A stretch of DNA of 64,000 nucleotides, taken from Limanda limanda (Eukaryota > Chordata > Actinopteri > Pleuronectiformes > Pleuronectidae). The DNA is taken from contig NC_083639.1 of assembly GCF_963576545.1 (NCBI RefSeq), forward strand, positions 26,328,618-26,392,617, in the 5' to 3' direction. A model generated the notes under the pieces. The model was not told the DNA's origin and made no database searches. It worked only from the letters and a program-made list of their open reading frames with translations. Shown one piece after another: positions 11,388 to 23,256 of the stretch; position 1 is the first letter of the stretch; every line of letters begins with the position of its first letter. The translations under genes were made by a program, and so were the position numbers.

Positions 11388-11917
11388 TTACTAACAGTGA
11401 CGCACACATCTGGGATTCATCAATATGTACCTTAATTTGTTCGTACTTAGAGAACACATTAGAACTTCCTCAGATCATGCGTACGCACAAATGATGCAGT
11501 CCCGGCTGCCCCAGAAAGTGTAAACATACCCGTTGACTAAATGCATGGTATATAAAACCTCTATTTATTTCAATAAACGGGGCGTCGCTTCTTCTGCAAC
11601 AATGAAGTTAAAACACCGCGTTAAGTCGTAATCTGCGGGAGGAACTCTAATATATTAAATCAGGGGTCTTCAACGTTTTTCAGGCCAAGGACCCCCAAAC
11701 AGGTGGAGAGATGGAGCAGGGACCCCCTACTATATATATTGCATAAAATTGTATTTTATATTAAACTGCGCCTAGTGCCATGTATAAAAATAACTACCCT
11801 GATATTGTACATTCAATACTAAGCTATTCAAATATTACACGGGTTCATATGTTCATGTTTTTAATTTAAACATGTGCAAGGTACAGGGTGGCCATGCCAC
11901 TGCCATTTATAAACATA

Positions 11918-13545
11918 CAGTGGGTACGGAAAGTATTCAGACCCCTTTAAATTTTTCACTCTGTTTCATTGCAGCCATTTGCTAAAATCAAAAAATTTCA
12001 TGTTATTTCTCATCAATGTACACTCAGCACCCCATCTTGACAGAAAAAAACTAAAATTTTTGCAAATTTATTAAAAAAGAAAAACTGAAATATCACATGG
12101 TCATAAGTATTCAGACCCTTTGCTCAGTATTGAGTAGAAGCACCCTTTTGAGCTAGTACAGCCATGAGTCTTCTTGGGAATGATGCAACTAGTTTTTCAC
12201 ACCTGGATTTGGGGATCTTCTGCCATTCTTCCTTGCAGATCCTCTCCAGTTCCGTCAGGTTGCTTGGAGGGTGAACGTTGGTGGACAGCCATGTTCAGGT
12301 CTCTCCAGAGATGCTCAATTGGGTTTAGGTCAGGGCTCTGGCTGGGCCAGTCAAGAATGGTCACAGAGTTGTTCCGAAGCCACTCCTTTGTTATTTTAGC
12401 TGTCTGCTTAGGGTCATTGTCTTGTTGGAAGGTGAACCTTCGGCCCAGTCTGAGGTCCAGAGCACTCTGGAAGAGGTTTTCTTCCAGGATATCTCTGTGA
12501 TTGGCCGCATTCATCGTTCCTTCAATTGCAACCAGTCGTCCTGTCCCTGCAGCTGAGAAACACCCCCATAGCATGATGCTGCCACCACCATGTTTCACTG
12601 TTGGGATTGTATTGGGAAGGTGATGAGCAGTGCCTGGTTTTCTCCACACATACCTCTTAGAATTAACGCCAACAAGTTCAATGTTGGTCTCATCAGACCA
12701 GAGAATCTTATTTCTCATAGTCTGGGAATCCTTCATGTGTTTTCTGGCAAACTCTATGCGGGCTTTCATATGTCTTGCACTGAGGAGAGGCTTCTGTCGG
12801 GCCACTCTGCCATAAAGCCCCGACTGGTGGAGGGCTGCAGTGATAGTTGATTTTGTGGAACTTTCTCCCATCTCCCTACTGCATCTCTGGAGCTCAGCCA
12901 CAGTGATCTTTGGGTTCTTCTTTACCTCTCTCAAAAAGGCTCTTCTCCCACGATTGCTCAGTTTGGCTGGACGGCCAGGTCTAGGAAGAGTTCTGGTCGT
13001 CCCAAACTTCTTCCATTTAAGGATTATGGAGGCCACTGTGTTCTTAGGAACCGTGAGTGCTGCAGAAATTATTTTGTAACCTTGGCCAGATCTGTCCATT
13101 GCCACAATTCTGTCTCTGAGCTCCTTGGGCAGTTCCTTCGACCTTATGATCCTCATTTGCTCTGACATGCACTGTGAGCTGTAAGGTCTTATATAGACAG
13201 GTGTGTGCCTTTCCTAATCAAGTCCAATCAGTTTAATTAAACACAGCTGGACTCCAATAAAGGAGTAGAACCATCTCAAGGAGGATCAGAAGAAATGGAC
13301 AGCATGTGAGTTAAATATGAGTGTCACAGCAAAGGGTCTGAATACTTATGACCATGTGATATTTCAGTTTTTCTTTTTTAATAAATTTGAAAAAATGTCT
13401 ACATTTCTGTTTTTTTTCTGTCAAGATGCGGTGCTGAGTGTACATTAAGGAGAAATACAATAAACTTTTTTGATTTTTGAAAATTCCTGCAATAAAACAA
13501 AGAGTGAAATATTTAAAGGGGTCGGAATACTTTCCGTACCCACTG
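11918..13545 (-). mobile_element. Tc1/mariner transposon, nearly complete, nested
   Basis: About 1.63 kb, starting cagtgggtacgg and ending ccgtacccactg, flanked by TA at 11916-11917 and 13546-13547. The inverted repeats are about 210 bp long. Each holds two copies of an aagtattcagaccc motif, one at the outer end and one near 12105 (left) or 13335 (right), the IR/DR arrangement of the Sleeping-Beauty type. The transposase gene lies between them on the minus strand. Confidence 0.95.
12124..13168 (-). pseudogene. Tc1 transposase, frameshifted near C-terminus
   Basis: DDE transposase that would cut and insert the element at TA. The N-terminus (from 13168, MSEQMRIIRSKELPKELRDR) has paired helix-turn-helix DNA-binding regions. 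The catalytic D (WSDETN), D (QQDNDPKQTA) and E (NPIEHLW) are all present, with 34 residues between the second D and the E (DD34E). Near 12260-12270 the frame shifts by what looks like a 4-base insertion in the coding strand. The open frame then ends early at 12197, while the original C-terminal frame continues to a stop at 12124-12126 in another frame. Roughly the last 45 residues are therefore lost, but all catalytic residues are kept. Confidence 0.9.
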
Positions 13546-13943
13546 TACATCTTGCATATAACACTGAGCTATTAAAGTAATTCACAGATTCATGTTTTAA
13601 TTTTTAACATACATGTAGAAGAGACAGTGAATCCTCAAGCTATCTGTGGATGGCACACATACTCCCACATTAGTGAGATGTTGGACCCTTATGGGCAGCA
13701 CACAACTTATCTAATCTTGGATGGATGGAGGTTGTCAGGCAGAGGGTCAAATCAGCCTCACAATATGTTGGATGCATGTTAATGTCTATTGAAAGATATT
13801 TAAATTCGTTAAAAACAAAAATTAAAAAAAAAAAAAAATTAAAAAAATTGTCTTATCAGCCAAAGATTTCGCGGCCCCCCTGCAGTACCTCCGCGGACCC
13901 CCTAGGGGTCGCGGACCCCCTGTTGAAGACCTCTGTATTAAAT

Positions 13944-14770
13944 GATCACAACATAACGCGTCGGAACAGGTGGTAAATGTGATATTTCCTTGGGCTTTTA
14001 CTCTGAAAATCTTCATCAGACTGCTCTGATATTGTCACACTCTGAGGTGATGAACTGTCATTAGGTGAAATAAGTCTGTGGAAACAGGAAGTTTCATCAT
14101 TGACATGCAGTCTCTTGTTTTGTAGCTTGAAATTCAGATCTTCCTTCTTTATAAGGTTTTACTTATTATCCAGGCCGATTATGTAAATGTGATCTGAGCT
14201 GTTGAGCTCCCCCATGTGGACACAGGTCGTCACTGCAGGTTCACTTCCGGACAGACTTCCTTCCCCAATATTCAGTTCAGTCCTTCTCCGCCCTCGGCTG
14301 CTTTCTGCTCGTGAATCGTAAGCTCTCAGATTTCTCCTCTGCCCTTGGATTATTTAGTGGAACAACCCTGTATAAATCCCCCCCCCCCATGAACCACTTA
14401 TACGTAAATTCAGTGTTTCTTCAAATATAACAAAGTCAACCCTCCTACATTGTTTCCCTTTGTCAAAGTAACCTGAGACAATTGCAGGTTTAATGTGCTG
14501 GACTCAGCCGATTACAGTAAAATACGAATATTGTTCACATACTCACCAGCCTCTGACTTCACGTTTGCCTCCTCTGCTCTTGACCAGTTTACTTTCACTT
14601 TCCTCGCTCTTTGCATTTACTGGAAATCACATGACTATGTGTGCGGTTGGGCGTGTGCGTGTTTTGTGGCCAGTGTTCATTGGCTGATGTTCAAGGTCCC
14701 CTTTGTGGACACAGGTCGTCACTGCAGGTTCAGTTCAGGAGCAGCAGTAAACACCTCCACACGTCAAATT
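13944..14770. other. Intergenic stretch between the nested elements and cept1
   Basis: No coding exon seen. A short direct repeat, tgtggacacaggtcgtcactgc with about ten flanking bases, occurs at about 14215 and again at about 14702. Confidence 0.5.
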
Positions 14771-16326
14771 AACAGGTTTTTATTAACAGGAACAAAGTTT
14801 GATCCGATTCTCCTCAGTCACCAACTTAAAAACTGTGATGTCATTTCACCTCATCTCCTGCTCATTCAGTGTTCAGCCTCAGCAGATGTGGTTTGTGGGG
14901 GAAACTTTGTGTCAATCATACAAAAACAAAAATATAAAGTGGTTCTGTAAAGTAGAATAATCAGTCACCAACACGGCAAGGAGTGAAAAACTCACATTAT
15001 TAACTCATTGCAGCAAAGTGGTCGTTTAAAGATATCTTGTATTTTATCATCATCAGCAAATCCGATGAAAAAACAAAAACTGAAAACCTCTTGTTCCTGA
15101 AGCTATATAAAAGTTACACTTCACATTCACAAGGCTTTTCTAAACTTGTGTCTTCAGTGGGAACCTGTGACCTTGGAGCCGAGTGCCACAGACAGTGGGA
15201 AGTCAGACTCAGTTGGAAGTCTTTCATGGGATTTGTTGAGAAGATTGAACAATAAAAACATAAAAACACCAGGTTGAGCTGAGGGAGTGACAGAGAGCAG
15301 AGGAGCAGTGGAGTGATCGCTGACACAGCAGCAGCAGCAGAGTGAAAACAAAAGTGAAGGAAACACTGATTCAAAGCAGTAACTTTAACATGTATTGATC
15401 TTATGACTGAAAAAGGTGAGAACATCTGAACATAAACGTTAACTTGTGACCTCAGTGGTTCACTTGCATTTGCAAAACTCAGACTGTGAGCAACTAAAGA
15501 CATTCTTACACGTGTGCACAGTGAATCTTCAAATATTTACAACAACAAGAGTAACAGAGAGGAAGACTTAAAACAAATGAGTCACTTCAAAAGTAAGCAT
15601 TTAAGAATATATGACCTATAATAATAAATAAACACAAAACCCCTCCCTGGTCTGAGTTAAATCCAACGTGTTGAGCTCTGATATGTTAAAGAAAAATAAA
15701 ATGAAGTTTCCTCCAAAAACCACGTTGTGCTGGTGTGAAACAGTCGTGAAGCTTCCTGTGATGTGCAGGAGATGAAGTTACTTTAAAATCATATACATGA
15801 GAGCAAGTTTTATAAATTTATCCAAAGCAGGATTTTTTTAAATTAAAAGAGAAGCACAGACACCGTAACAGTTTGGTATTTACAATAGCAAAAAGGTAAA
15901 GTTATGCAAATATTACAAAAAATTATAATCAAAAGCAGAGAGTCTGATTCGTTTCCTATACATTTTTCTTGTACGTGAACAGTTACAACACACACGAGTT
16001 TCTCTCCTCGGACACGATGAGTAGCACCTGTACTCTCCTGAAGTATTTGCCCTGTGAAACCATGAGTTTGTCAGAAGGAGATTTATCGTTACTGGGGCAG
16101 AAGAACATACAAATTCACTTCTGCACTGGTGGAAAGAGAAAAAGAAACCATGACAGTAATACTCCAGTATCTTAATATATATTATTTGTCCACACATTCA
16201 GTTGGCAGAAGCACTTACTGTACACAACAAATCGTCCCCTGCATCTCTACGTGGACAACAGAGGGAAGGAAAGACGAGTCGACTAACGGGGGGGAGGGAC
16301 AGAGTCAGTTAATGGCCGGCGTGTCC
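14771..16326 (-). other. Probable cept1 3' UTR
   Basis: Follows the cept1 stop codon at 16327-16329. A minus-strand aataaa lies at about 14778-14783, suggesting a 3' UTR near 1.55 kb. No other gene is visible here. The end point is inferred from the signal only. Confidence 0.45.
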
Positions 16327-16449
16327 TCAGTGAGGAGCTGAGCTGAGCACTGAGCAAGGCTTGATTTTGAAAACGAAAATGTGAAGATGGCAGGCAATCT
16401 GGTTGCAAACACTGACACAGTAACGCACCAAGTCGAAGAAGGAAATGAA
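16327..16449 (-). CDS. cept1: cept1 terminal coding exon
   Basis: Reads [20 protein letters not shown] and ends [11 protein letters not shown] before the stop at 16327-16329. The acceptor is cctacag, and its pyrimidine tract is a (CT)17 microsatellite. The extreme C-terminus differs from the mammalian protein. Confidence 0.9.
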   Translation of the reverse strand, partial: FISFFDLVRYCVSVCNQIACHLHIFVFKIKPCSVLSSAPH

Positions 16450-16452
16450 CTG

Positions 16453-16494
<42 letters not shown>

Positions 16495-19400
16495 AACAGT
16501 GGAGAATCAGAAGCTCTGCACAACAACTGGTTGAACACAAACTTAACGGACTGGAATTTACCTTTATTAAATGAACGTAACCATGACTGACAACTCTGAT
16601 GTAAAGCTTCATGTGTACTCACCAAAGCAATCCACAACACCAGGTACTCGTCAATAAAACTATTGAAATACTGATCCAGGAACAGCAGGCCCGGCCCCAG
16701 GAAGGCTAGGTCGTAAAGGTGCATCTCACTTTTTGTCATATGTGCAACCTGTGGACACACAAACGCCAGTCAGCTGCAAACACAACTCTGCTCACTTCAA
16801 ATAAGAACTTCAAGATGTTGGAAGGGACATCAAGCTCCAGTTTAGCACAAACATCTTCTGTCACACTTTCATATTACTTTACAATATAAACAATGATGTT
16901 TTCAGTGGAATAACGGTAGATTTGGCTTTAAAATTATCTTTGATATTTATGTTATTCAACATGTTGTGTTTATAGTCTTTTGTGTATTTTCACATTGTCT
17001 TTAACATGCCAGTGTTATCAGTGCTTTTGTAAATATTTTCTCTGGAGAGGAAACGTCGGGTGGAGTCCCAGCTACAAACTGAAAGTAAATATATACGAGA
17101 TCAAGGATGACTCATTTCAGACGTTTCACTTTCTCTATCAACTGTAAACCGTCTCATATTTTCTATGAATGTCCAAGTGACTAAACCAGTCAAACAAGTC
17201 TAAATTGTTTAATTAAGTCAGAATTTTTTTTTGTTTAGCTTAATTTAAAATACCTCATTAAAATTGTCATTTTAACTGAATGTTGTCGTCACTATTTGAA
17301 CATCACACCCTCTTGTTTGAACTCGCTCTCATAAAAAAAAAGGTTGTTCGACTTACAACTAATTTATTGGTGATTTTGGCCGAGACAAAACCAAACGCCA
17401 GGATATAAAGACACGGATGCTTCTCGAAGAGCTGGACAGCCGACTTCTTGTATATCATCACCGCCAAAATTATAACGGAACCAATGTGTAGGACTGGAGA
17501 GAGGACGCTGGTTCCCTGAGGACAGACAAGGCACAAAGACAGAGACAGACAGAGACAGTCAGAGGAGCTGCTCTGACGTCATCCGCAGAACAAACTGACA
17601 CTGATGCAACAACAATCTGCTTAATCTGATCAGAAACTGTGTCCAAATGTTTTATAAACAATAAACATGATGTATTTTTTATCCTGTCACCGTGATTTAC
17701 ACAAACAATCCCTCACTACATGTTAACAGGAAAGGAAATCGGAGGTTTCCAGACTTACTGCTATTGTGGATCCGTTTTTGCCGACACCTCCTGTGAAAAT
17801 AACTCTGAAGTAATTGGTGCAGGAGAAGATGGCTCCTAAAAAAGTGCAGATGGCGGGAATCATTTTCATCTGGATATTTAGGACTGGAATCTGGGAAACA
17901 GGACATTAAAACACAGAAATTAGGAAATGATCAAACAGTTATACATATAGCGTAAACGTTCCTGCTAAAGGATTTAATCTGAGTACATTGTGGTTCACAT
18001 CCACACTGAAAGCATCATGAGTACGTCAGAGACATTCAGAGACATCCTTTGTATTTCTGGTAACAATTAAAGTAAAACATTTAAATATAATATTGTCGCT
18101 GTATCACAATTACATCAGAATTACCAACATATAAATGATTCCATTAATGCAGCAGGATTCTCCTTAATCTGTAGGAATTAAAAAACCATCACAATTACCA
18201 GTGACTGCCACAGAGCAGATCCTCCCACGGCGGCGAGCAAATACATGATGATTATGAAGAGTTGCACCTCGGTCACATCAATGCTGAGGAGAGAGCAGAA
18301 CATTAATAAAATGTTGCTGATGGGACGCTGCTTCGTTCTTCTGCACAAAGCAGGTTGAGCTTGGTGGTTGAAGAGGTTACATCAGTAATATCTCACTGGC
18401 TCTTTTTTAAGAAAACCAAAACCTAACAGCACAAATGGAATGGTGGAGTATCGGCCAAGTGTTTAAATTGCAACAAGTAATATTCTACAGTAGGGATGGG
18501 CATAATTAATCGACGATCGATTAATTGATCATTAAGAATTTCGTCGATGACATTATTTTGTCATCGACGAAATTCTGTTGCGTTCACTGCCAACACTGCG
18601 AAGCTATACGTCTCCATGAGCGCATGAGGAGTCCACTGCTCTTCTTCAAGTAGGAGGTCGGGATATCCAAGTTGCCTGAACGCAGCACAGTGAGGATGTT
18701 AGCAGCTGTAGGAAGCAGCCCGGAGTTACACTCTACAAGCCCCGCTGAAAGACCCGCAGCTAGCCGCTGAGAGCTAGATGGATTTGACGGTTCTCGACCT
18801 CTCAGTCCGGTTGTTGCTACGTTCTCAATCCCGGAATTAACTGCCACAAGAGTTTTCTATTTTCACTGCATTTTAACAGTCTATAAATAGTGAATTTTAA
18901 TATAAAAATATTAATGATTAATCGAAAATTTGTCATTAACTCTCCCGACGATCGATTAAGACAATTTAATCGAATGCCCATCCCTATTCTACAGTCTGTC
19001 ACAGTTTTCCTAGCGACTAAGGTGGTAACTTCAAAAGACTTGTTTTGTTCCACCAACACGTATAAATAAATAAAAACACTTTGCAATGACGTGGAAAAAC
19101 AAAAAAGCAACAAATCCTGCTGTCATGATAGGGGGCGTACTAACTATGTGATAAATCTTATGTCAAATTTTACATTTTACAATCATCCAGTAAGTCGCTC
19201 ATTGTTTTATAAATTAAATATATATGCCTATTAGTTCTAACCTAAATAAGAGGTTTACCAGCATGTTCCACAGGCTGTGAGCATCTGTAATCCTGTTAGA
19301 CAGATCTGCACCTCTGTTATGTCAAATCTACACACAGATACATCCACATTTACACCACACGGAACCACTACAGTCTATCAGACCTACGCTAGAGGTGATT

Positions 19401-21815
19401 AACGTCTTCAATGATATGGACTTCACAACCATTACAATAGTGTGTAAGTACCGTAGTTCAGTGTGTATTCAGCTAAAGCTTTTAGTTTATCTTCACTCTG
19501 TTTATGTCAAGGTCACAGTGACCTCAGGTTTCTTGTAAACGTGATGCATCAGGAACACTATAGGGAACTTCATGACTTCTGGCATAAAACACTTGGACTC
19601 AAGGATGACCTGTTTACTTTTCAACAAACAAATCAAAGAGACTCACATGCCGAACCGCAGCGTTCCGGACACGTAGGTTTGCCAGTGTGCACAGTAGAAC
19701 ATGAACATCCCAGCGAAGCAGCAGAAGAACATCCAGTCCGGGTTGGTGCCCATTTGCACGGCTATACTGGTTCCCAGCACCACAAACACTGTGGGGATGA
19801 CAACAAGAGAGTTTTAGCAGAGCTCCAGGTTTACTGAGACACAACAGAGTTCAACAGGAGAAGCCAACTGACCAGTGGAGAGGGAGTCGCAGCCGTGGTC
19901 AAACAGCTCACCCAGCGGAGAGCTGCTATTGGTGCGTCTGGCCTGTTTCCCGTCTATGGCGTCTAATGACTGGTAGATGAACAGACCCACGGCACACAGC
20001 AGGTAGGCCCACAGCGGAGCCTGAAACAACACAAACACACATTCACATGGAGCTGGGGTCACTCTGCCTCACACCCACAGACATCTGACTCAAATGATCA
20101 GCTTCACTTCAGTGTTTAACGTCTATATTGAAACTCAACACTCGAACACATGAGGTTTAGGTTCTGTCGAGACACAAGATGCATTCATGAGGCAACAATA
20201 TTTTCATTCATGGTTGAATTTAACATCCTTCCAGCAGCTTGACATGATCTTTTCTGGTGAGATTTCGTTGTGAAACATCCAGAGGAGGTTGAGATTTATC
20301 TGAGTAGTTTAAATACAAATAGAAATCCACCAACAGGGATAAACTGATAGAAAACGGAACTTGCATTTAATTCTAGCTTGTTATATATATATGTTATATA
20401 TATATTTCAAAGTGAAGACTGTGCAGTGTAGGGTTGTTCCCTCACCTGCTCAGTGGCCGTTGGGCAGTAGTAGACGAGCACAAGGGTGGTGAAGACATTG
20501 GTGGCGAGGCCGATGATGGTGATTAGGTTTGGGGCGATCCAGGACGGGACTCGTCCCACCAGCCACTCCCAGTAACACTGCATCAGAGGCTCCAGCAGGG
20601 AGCGTCCTGCACTGCTGTACCTGGAGGGACGGACAACAGCAGGATGAAGACATGAAGACACAAACTCACCACCCAACTACTGGTGATGATGTAATACTGG
20701 CATCGCGTCTGTCAAAACTAGGGTTGCAAAGGGGCGGAAAGTTTGCGGTAAATTTCCGGAAACTTTCCACGGGAATATAAAGCTCTGGAATTTTGAAAAA
20801 AAAAAAAAAAAATGCAAATTAAACGCTGAGCAATAAAAACATCCTTCAAAACTCTATTTTAAAGATGTATGGAACGTTGAGTTTCAACCCTCCACTGTGC
20901 ATTCTTCCATCACATGCACAGATAACTCCCAGCATCCATCACTCTACAGCAGGGCTATTGAGGCCTGCTGTAGAGTGCAGGACTAGTCAGGTAAGTTTCT
21001 ATGATATTACTGGGAAAAGATATTAGCATGCTGATTGAGGATTGTTCATCTGTTCATCTAGCCTATTTCCATACATTTATCCATCAATTGTAAAATATTT
21101 TCACAGACAATTCCAATTGTTTGGCTAACTATTTATATCTCTGGCATTGCATTAGTGGTTTTTTACAAACTTTTTTCTCATCTTATTCTACAGAACAATG
21201 CCACGTGCACTATCTCATGTGTGGAGACATTTCACCCCATCCAATGTAGAAGGAAAGGCTGTGTACATTTGCAAATACTGTGTAAAGACCTATGTTAAGA
21301 ATGCCACAACGATGCAGAAGCATATAGTCAAGTGCCCAAAGTTTCCTCAGGGCTCAAATCAGCCTATGACACAACAAAATGTTTATATTTATGTCTGTAT
21401 ATGACAAGGTAAATACAGTTAGTATAAATTACCCACAACATTTCCAGTTTATTCCCGTTAATTCCCATGGAAAGTTTCCAACTTTGAATATTCCCGGAAT
21501 TTTGCAACCCTAGTCAAAACACACCAAACATACAGGAGAGCCATGTTACAAACATTGGCCTGGTCCGTCTATCATTAGTTCCAAACGTATCACTAAACTA
21601 AACAACAGGACTACACCGTTCTACCTGTGCTCCTCCAGTCTCTTGAGCTGGTGTCGGGACAGGGGGGGCGCGGGCAGCTCGATCAGCCTGCGCAGCACTC
21701 CAGGGGCAAGCCAGCAGGCCGCCTCCATGCCAACGCCCGGCCCAGGGTCCTTGTCCCGGCCAAGGCTTCGGCGAGAACGCAGGCCCCCCCCTTGCTGCTG
21801 CCCCGTGGTGCTCAT
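16327..21815 (-). CDS. cept1: Choline/ethanolamine phosphotransferase 1
   Basis: Transfers phosphocholine or phosphoethanolamine from CDP-alcohol to diacylglycerol, the last Kennedy-pathway step, in ER-type membranes. Nine coding exons in order: 21815-21625, 20620-20446, 20020-19873, 19788-19647, 18283-18199, 17890-17759, 17515-17357, 16748-16623, 16449-16327. All junctions are in phase and the total is 1,281 bases, or 426 residues, close to human CEPT1. The start [11 protein letters not shown] is followed by [14 protein letters not shown] and [12 protein letters not shown], which match CEPT1. The catalytic CDP-alcohol phosphotransferase motif DG-x2-AR-x8-G-x3-D-x3-D is in exon 3. Several hydrophobic membrane segments follow. 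CHPT1 is the alternative, but N-terminus and overall wording favour CEPT1. Whether it is a teleost a or b copy cannot be told. Confidence 0.95.
16455..16490. repeat. (GA)n microsatellite at a splice acceptor
   Basis: About 17 GA units on the + strand, giving (CT)n in the cept1 transcript directly before the last exon's AG. Confidence 0.95.
18491..18986. mobile_element. hAT-type MITE in a cept1 intron
   Basis: Ends tagggatgggcat / atgcccatcccta, flanked by the 8-bp duplication ttctacag at 18483-18490 and 18987-18994. Subterminal aatcgacgatcgatta-type inverted sequence is present. The 87-codon minus ORF inside is not recognisably a full transposase. Confidence 0.88.
19873..20020 (-). CDS. cept1: cept1 catalytic-motif exon
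   Basis: Encodes [20 protein letters not shown], then [20 protein letters not shown] and GCDS. This is the full metal- and substrate-binding DG..AR..G..D..D signature of the CDP-alcohol phosphotransferase family, and every key residue is present. Confidence 0.95.
20719..21512 (+). mobile_element. hAT-type element with BED-finger ORF, copy 1
   Basis: 794 bp with ends tagggttgcaaa / tttgcaaccta-like, flanked by the perfect 8-bp duplication gtcaaaac (20711-20718 and 21513-21520). It lies in the cept1 intron between coding exons 1 and 2, antisense to cept1. The same family occurs at 24707-25539 and 58248-59086. Inside: a donor-like gtcag/gtaagtttc near 20990, an acceptor ttctacag before the ORF, and a second donor gtaaatac after it. 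Confidence 0.9.
21198..21404 (+). CDS. BED zinc-finger ORF of the hAT element, copy 1
   Basis: 68 codons: [13 protein letters not shown], then C-x2-C (CKYC) and H-x3-C (HIVKC), the BED-finger pattern used by hAT transposases for DNA binding. No RNase-H catalytic domain follows, so this is only the N-terminal exon of a transposase. Kept open in all three copies. Probably not a host gene. Confidence 0.6.
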   Translation: MPRALSHVWRHFTPSNVEGKAVYICKYCVKTYVKNATTMQKHIVKCPKFPQGSNQPMTQQNVYIYVCI

Positions 21816-22248
21816 GGAGCCCTGCTGCCTGCTGGTCTGGTCCCTGAAGGCTCCGGCTCTGCCACTGTCCTGACGGAGGGGGTTAGAGATCCACAGTGGG
21901 GCTGGATGGGGCTGGATGATACCTAGGAACAAAAACAACACAATCACAACACTACACGGTACATGTTTCACACATCCATGTAGCACCTGCACCCAACACA
22001 AGGGATTCTGCTGGAAGAGAACTTCAGGATTTTGTTCAGGTCGAGCAGAGTCTCTCAAGTCTAAACCTTACACTGACAGTAAGTTATAAGATATATAATA
22101 GAAATACATTTAAATATGCGATTTTATCTTAACAAACAAGGGCGAGAGGTCAAATCAATGACGTCACAAACACTAGGACGTCCCTCAGTAGAGAACGTGC
22201 CACTGTCAATCAACCGTCCCGTTAAATCCAATCAAGTTGAACCAAATT

Positions 22249-22542
22249 CGTACCAACTCACAAATAAATCCGTAGCCTCAATATCCCAGAGTTTTCTTCC
22301 ACCAAGATCTGGGAATTATTCTGTGAGATATTAAGGAAAATGTTGAGAAACTCTCCATCGGACAATGATAAAGAAAGAAAAGTAAAATGGTGGATTTCCC
22401 CCCTGATCTGGATCCGCACTAAGACTGAAAACTAACTGACAGCAATAAAACTACAACAAATACAACTGACACCAAACGGAGCAGGCGATGGAAACACTCA
22501 GGACTTTTGTTATTAAATGTTTCTATTATTATTATTTATGAA
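22249..22542. repeat. Tandem duplication, copy 1
   Basis: About 300 bp beginning gtaccaactca and ending tattatttatgaa. Repeated almost exactly starting at 23257. Lies in the first intron of cept1. Confidence 0.85.
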
Positions 22543-22550
22543 GTACCAAC

Positions 22551-23256
22551 TAGGGGTGTCACGATACCAAAAATTCAGTAGTCGGTGCCAATACCAGTAA
22601 AATAACACGATTCTCGATGCCAATTTCGATACCACGGTAAAAAAAAAGTGCATTATTTGGATGTTGTTAATGTCATATACGGTAATTCAATGTGCTTGCG
22701 CTGCGCATATACTGAGGGTTATACGGTAGTTGCGGTCGCATGTGAGTGACGCTTTGTTGTGAGACACGTTATGCATTAAATGATACATCTGCCTCACGCC
22801 GGGTTTACACCGGACGCTGAAGCGACGCCAAAGCGACTCGTCAGCGCAGCACCAAGCCTTAGATAACAGCTGGCTCCCATCCACTCCCATGCGCCGCTTC
22901 AGCTTCCGGTGTAAACAACCATGTGCCGGCGCGCTAAGGATTAGCGCGGAGCGGCGGCGTTGCTTCCGTGTCCGGTGTAAACCCGGCGTCAAACGCAAAA
23001 TACTTCCATACACGACTCTTTGTGCCTTTTTAATAAACAAGTCGAGGTGGGGCGAACACTGCAGCCGCAGTTGCCGTCTTGGTTTTCAGAATGTAAACGT
23101 CGACTGGTGCAGCACCGATGCTAATGCTAAGTTGCTAACAGCTGCTGGCATCGAAGCTGACGGTGCCTACGGTACTTCAAAAACTTGGGCATCGGCATCG
23201 TTTTGTTATGTTAGTATCGAAAGGTATCGTAGGTATCGGTTCTCGTGACATCCCTA
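22551..23256. mobile_element. hAT-type element between duplicated segments
   Basis: 706 bp with ends taggggtgtcacga / tcgtgacatcccta and the perfect 8-bp duplication gtaccaac at 22543-22550 and 23257-23264. Subterminal cgatacc/ggtatcg inverted motifs occur at both ends. Contains the smaller inverted repeat at 22796-22989. Confidence 0.88.
22796..22989. repeat. Nested inverted repeat (small MITE) inside the hAT element
   Basis: The left arm acgccgggtttacaccgga is an exact inverted match to tccggtgtaaacccggcgt at the right. A second internal arm near 22893-22914 (cttcagcttccggtgtaaac) makes a compound palindrome. GC-rich compared with its surroundings. Confidence 0.75.

Larger units (their letters stand above)
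11661..13935. mobile_element. hAT-type non-autonomous element (host of a nested Tc1)
   Basis: Inverted ends cagggGtcttcaac / gttgaagacctctg, flanked by the 8-bp direct duplication tattaaat at 11653-11660 and 13936-13943, as expected for hAT. Further inverted sequence (ggaccccc...) lies inside both ends. It carries no ORF of its own; its interior is split by the Tc1 element at 11918-13545. Without that insertion it would be about 650 bp. Confidence 0.85.

Noticed and set aside
12174..12500. Plus-strand ORFs opposite the Tc1 transposase
   Set aside because: Antisense shadows of the transposase.
21198..21404. BED-finger ORF considered as a host ZBED-type gene
   Set aside because: Lies inside an element with terminal repeats and target duplications, and recurs in two other copies.
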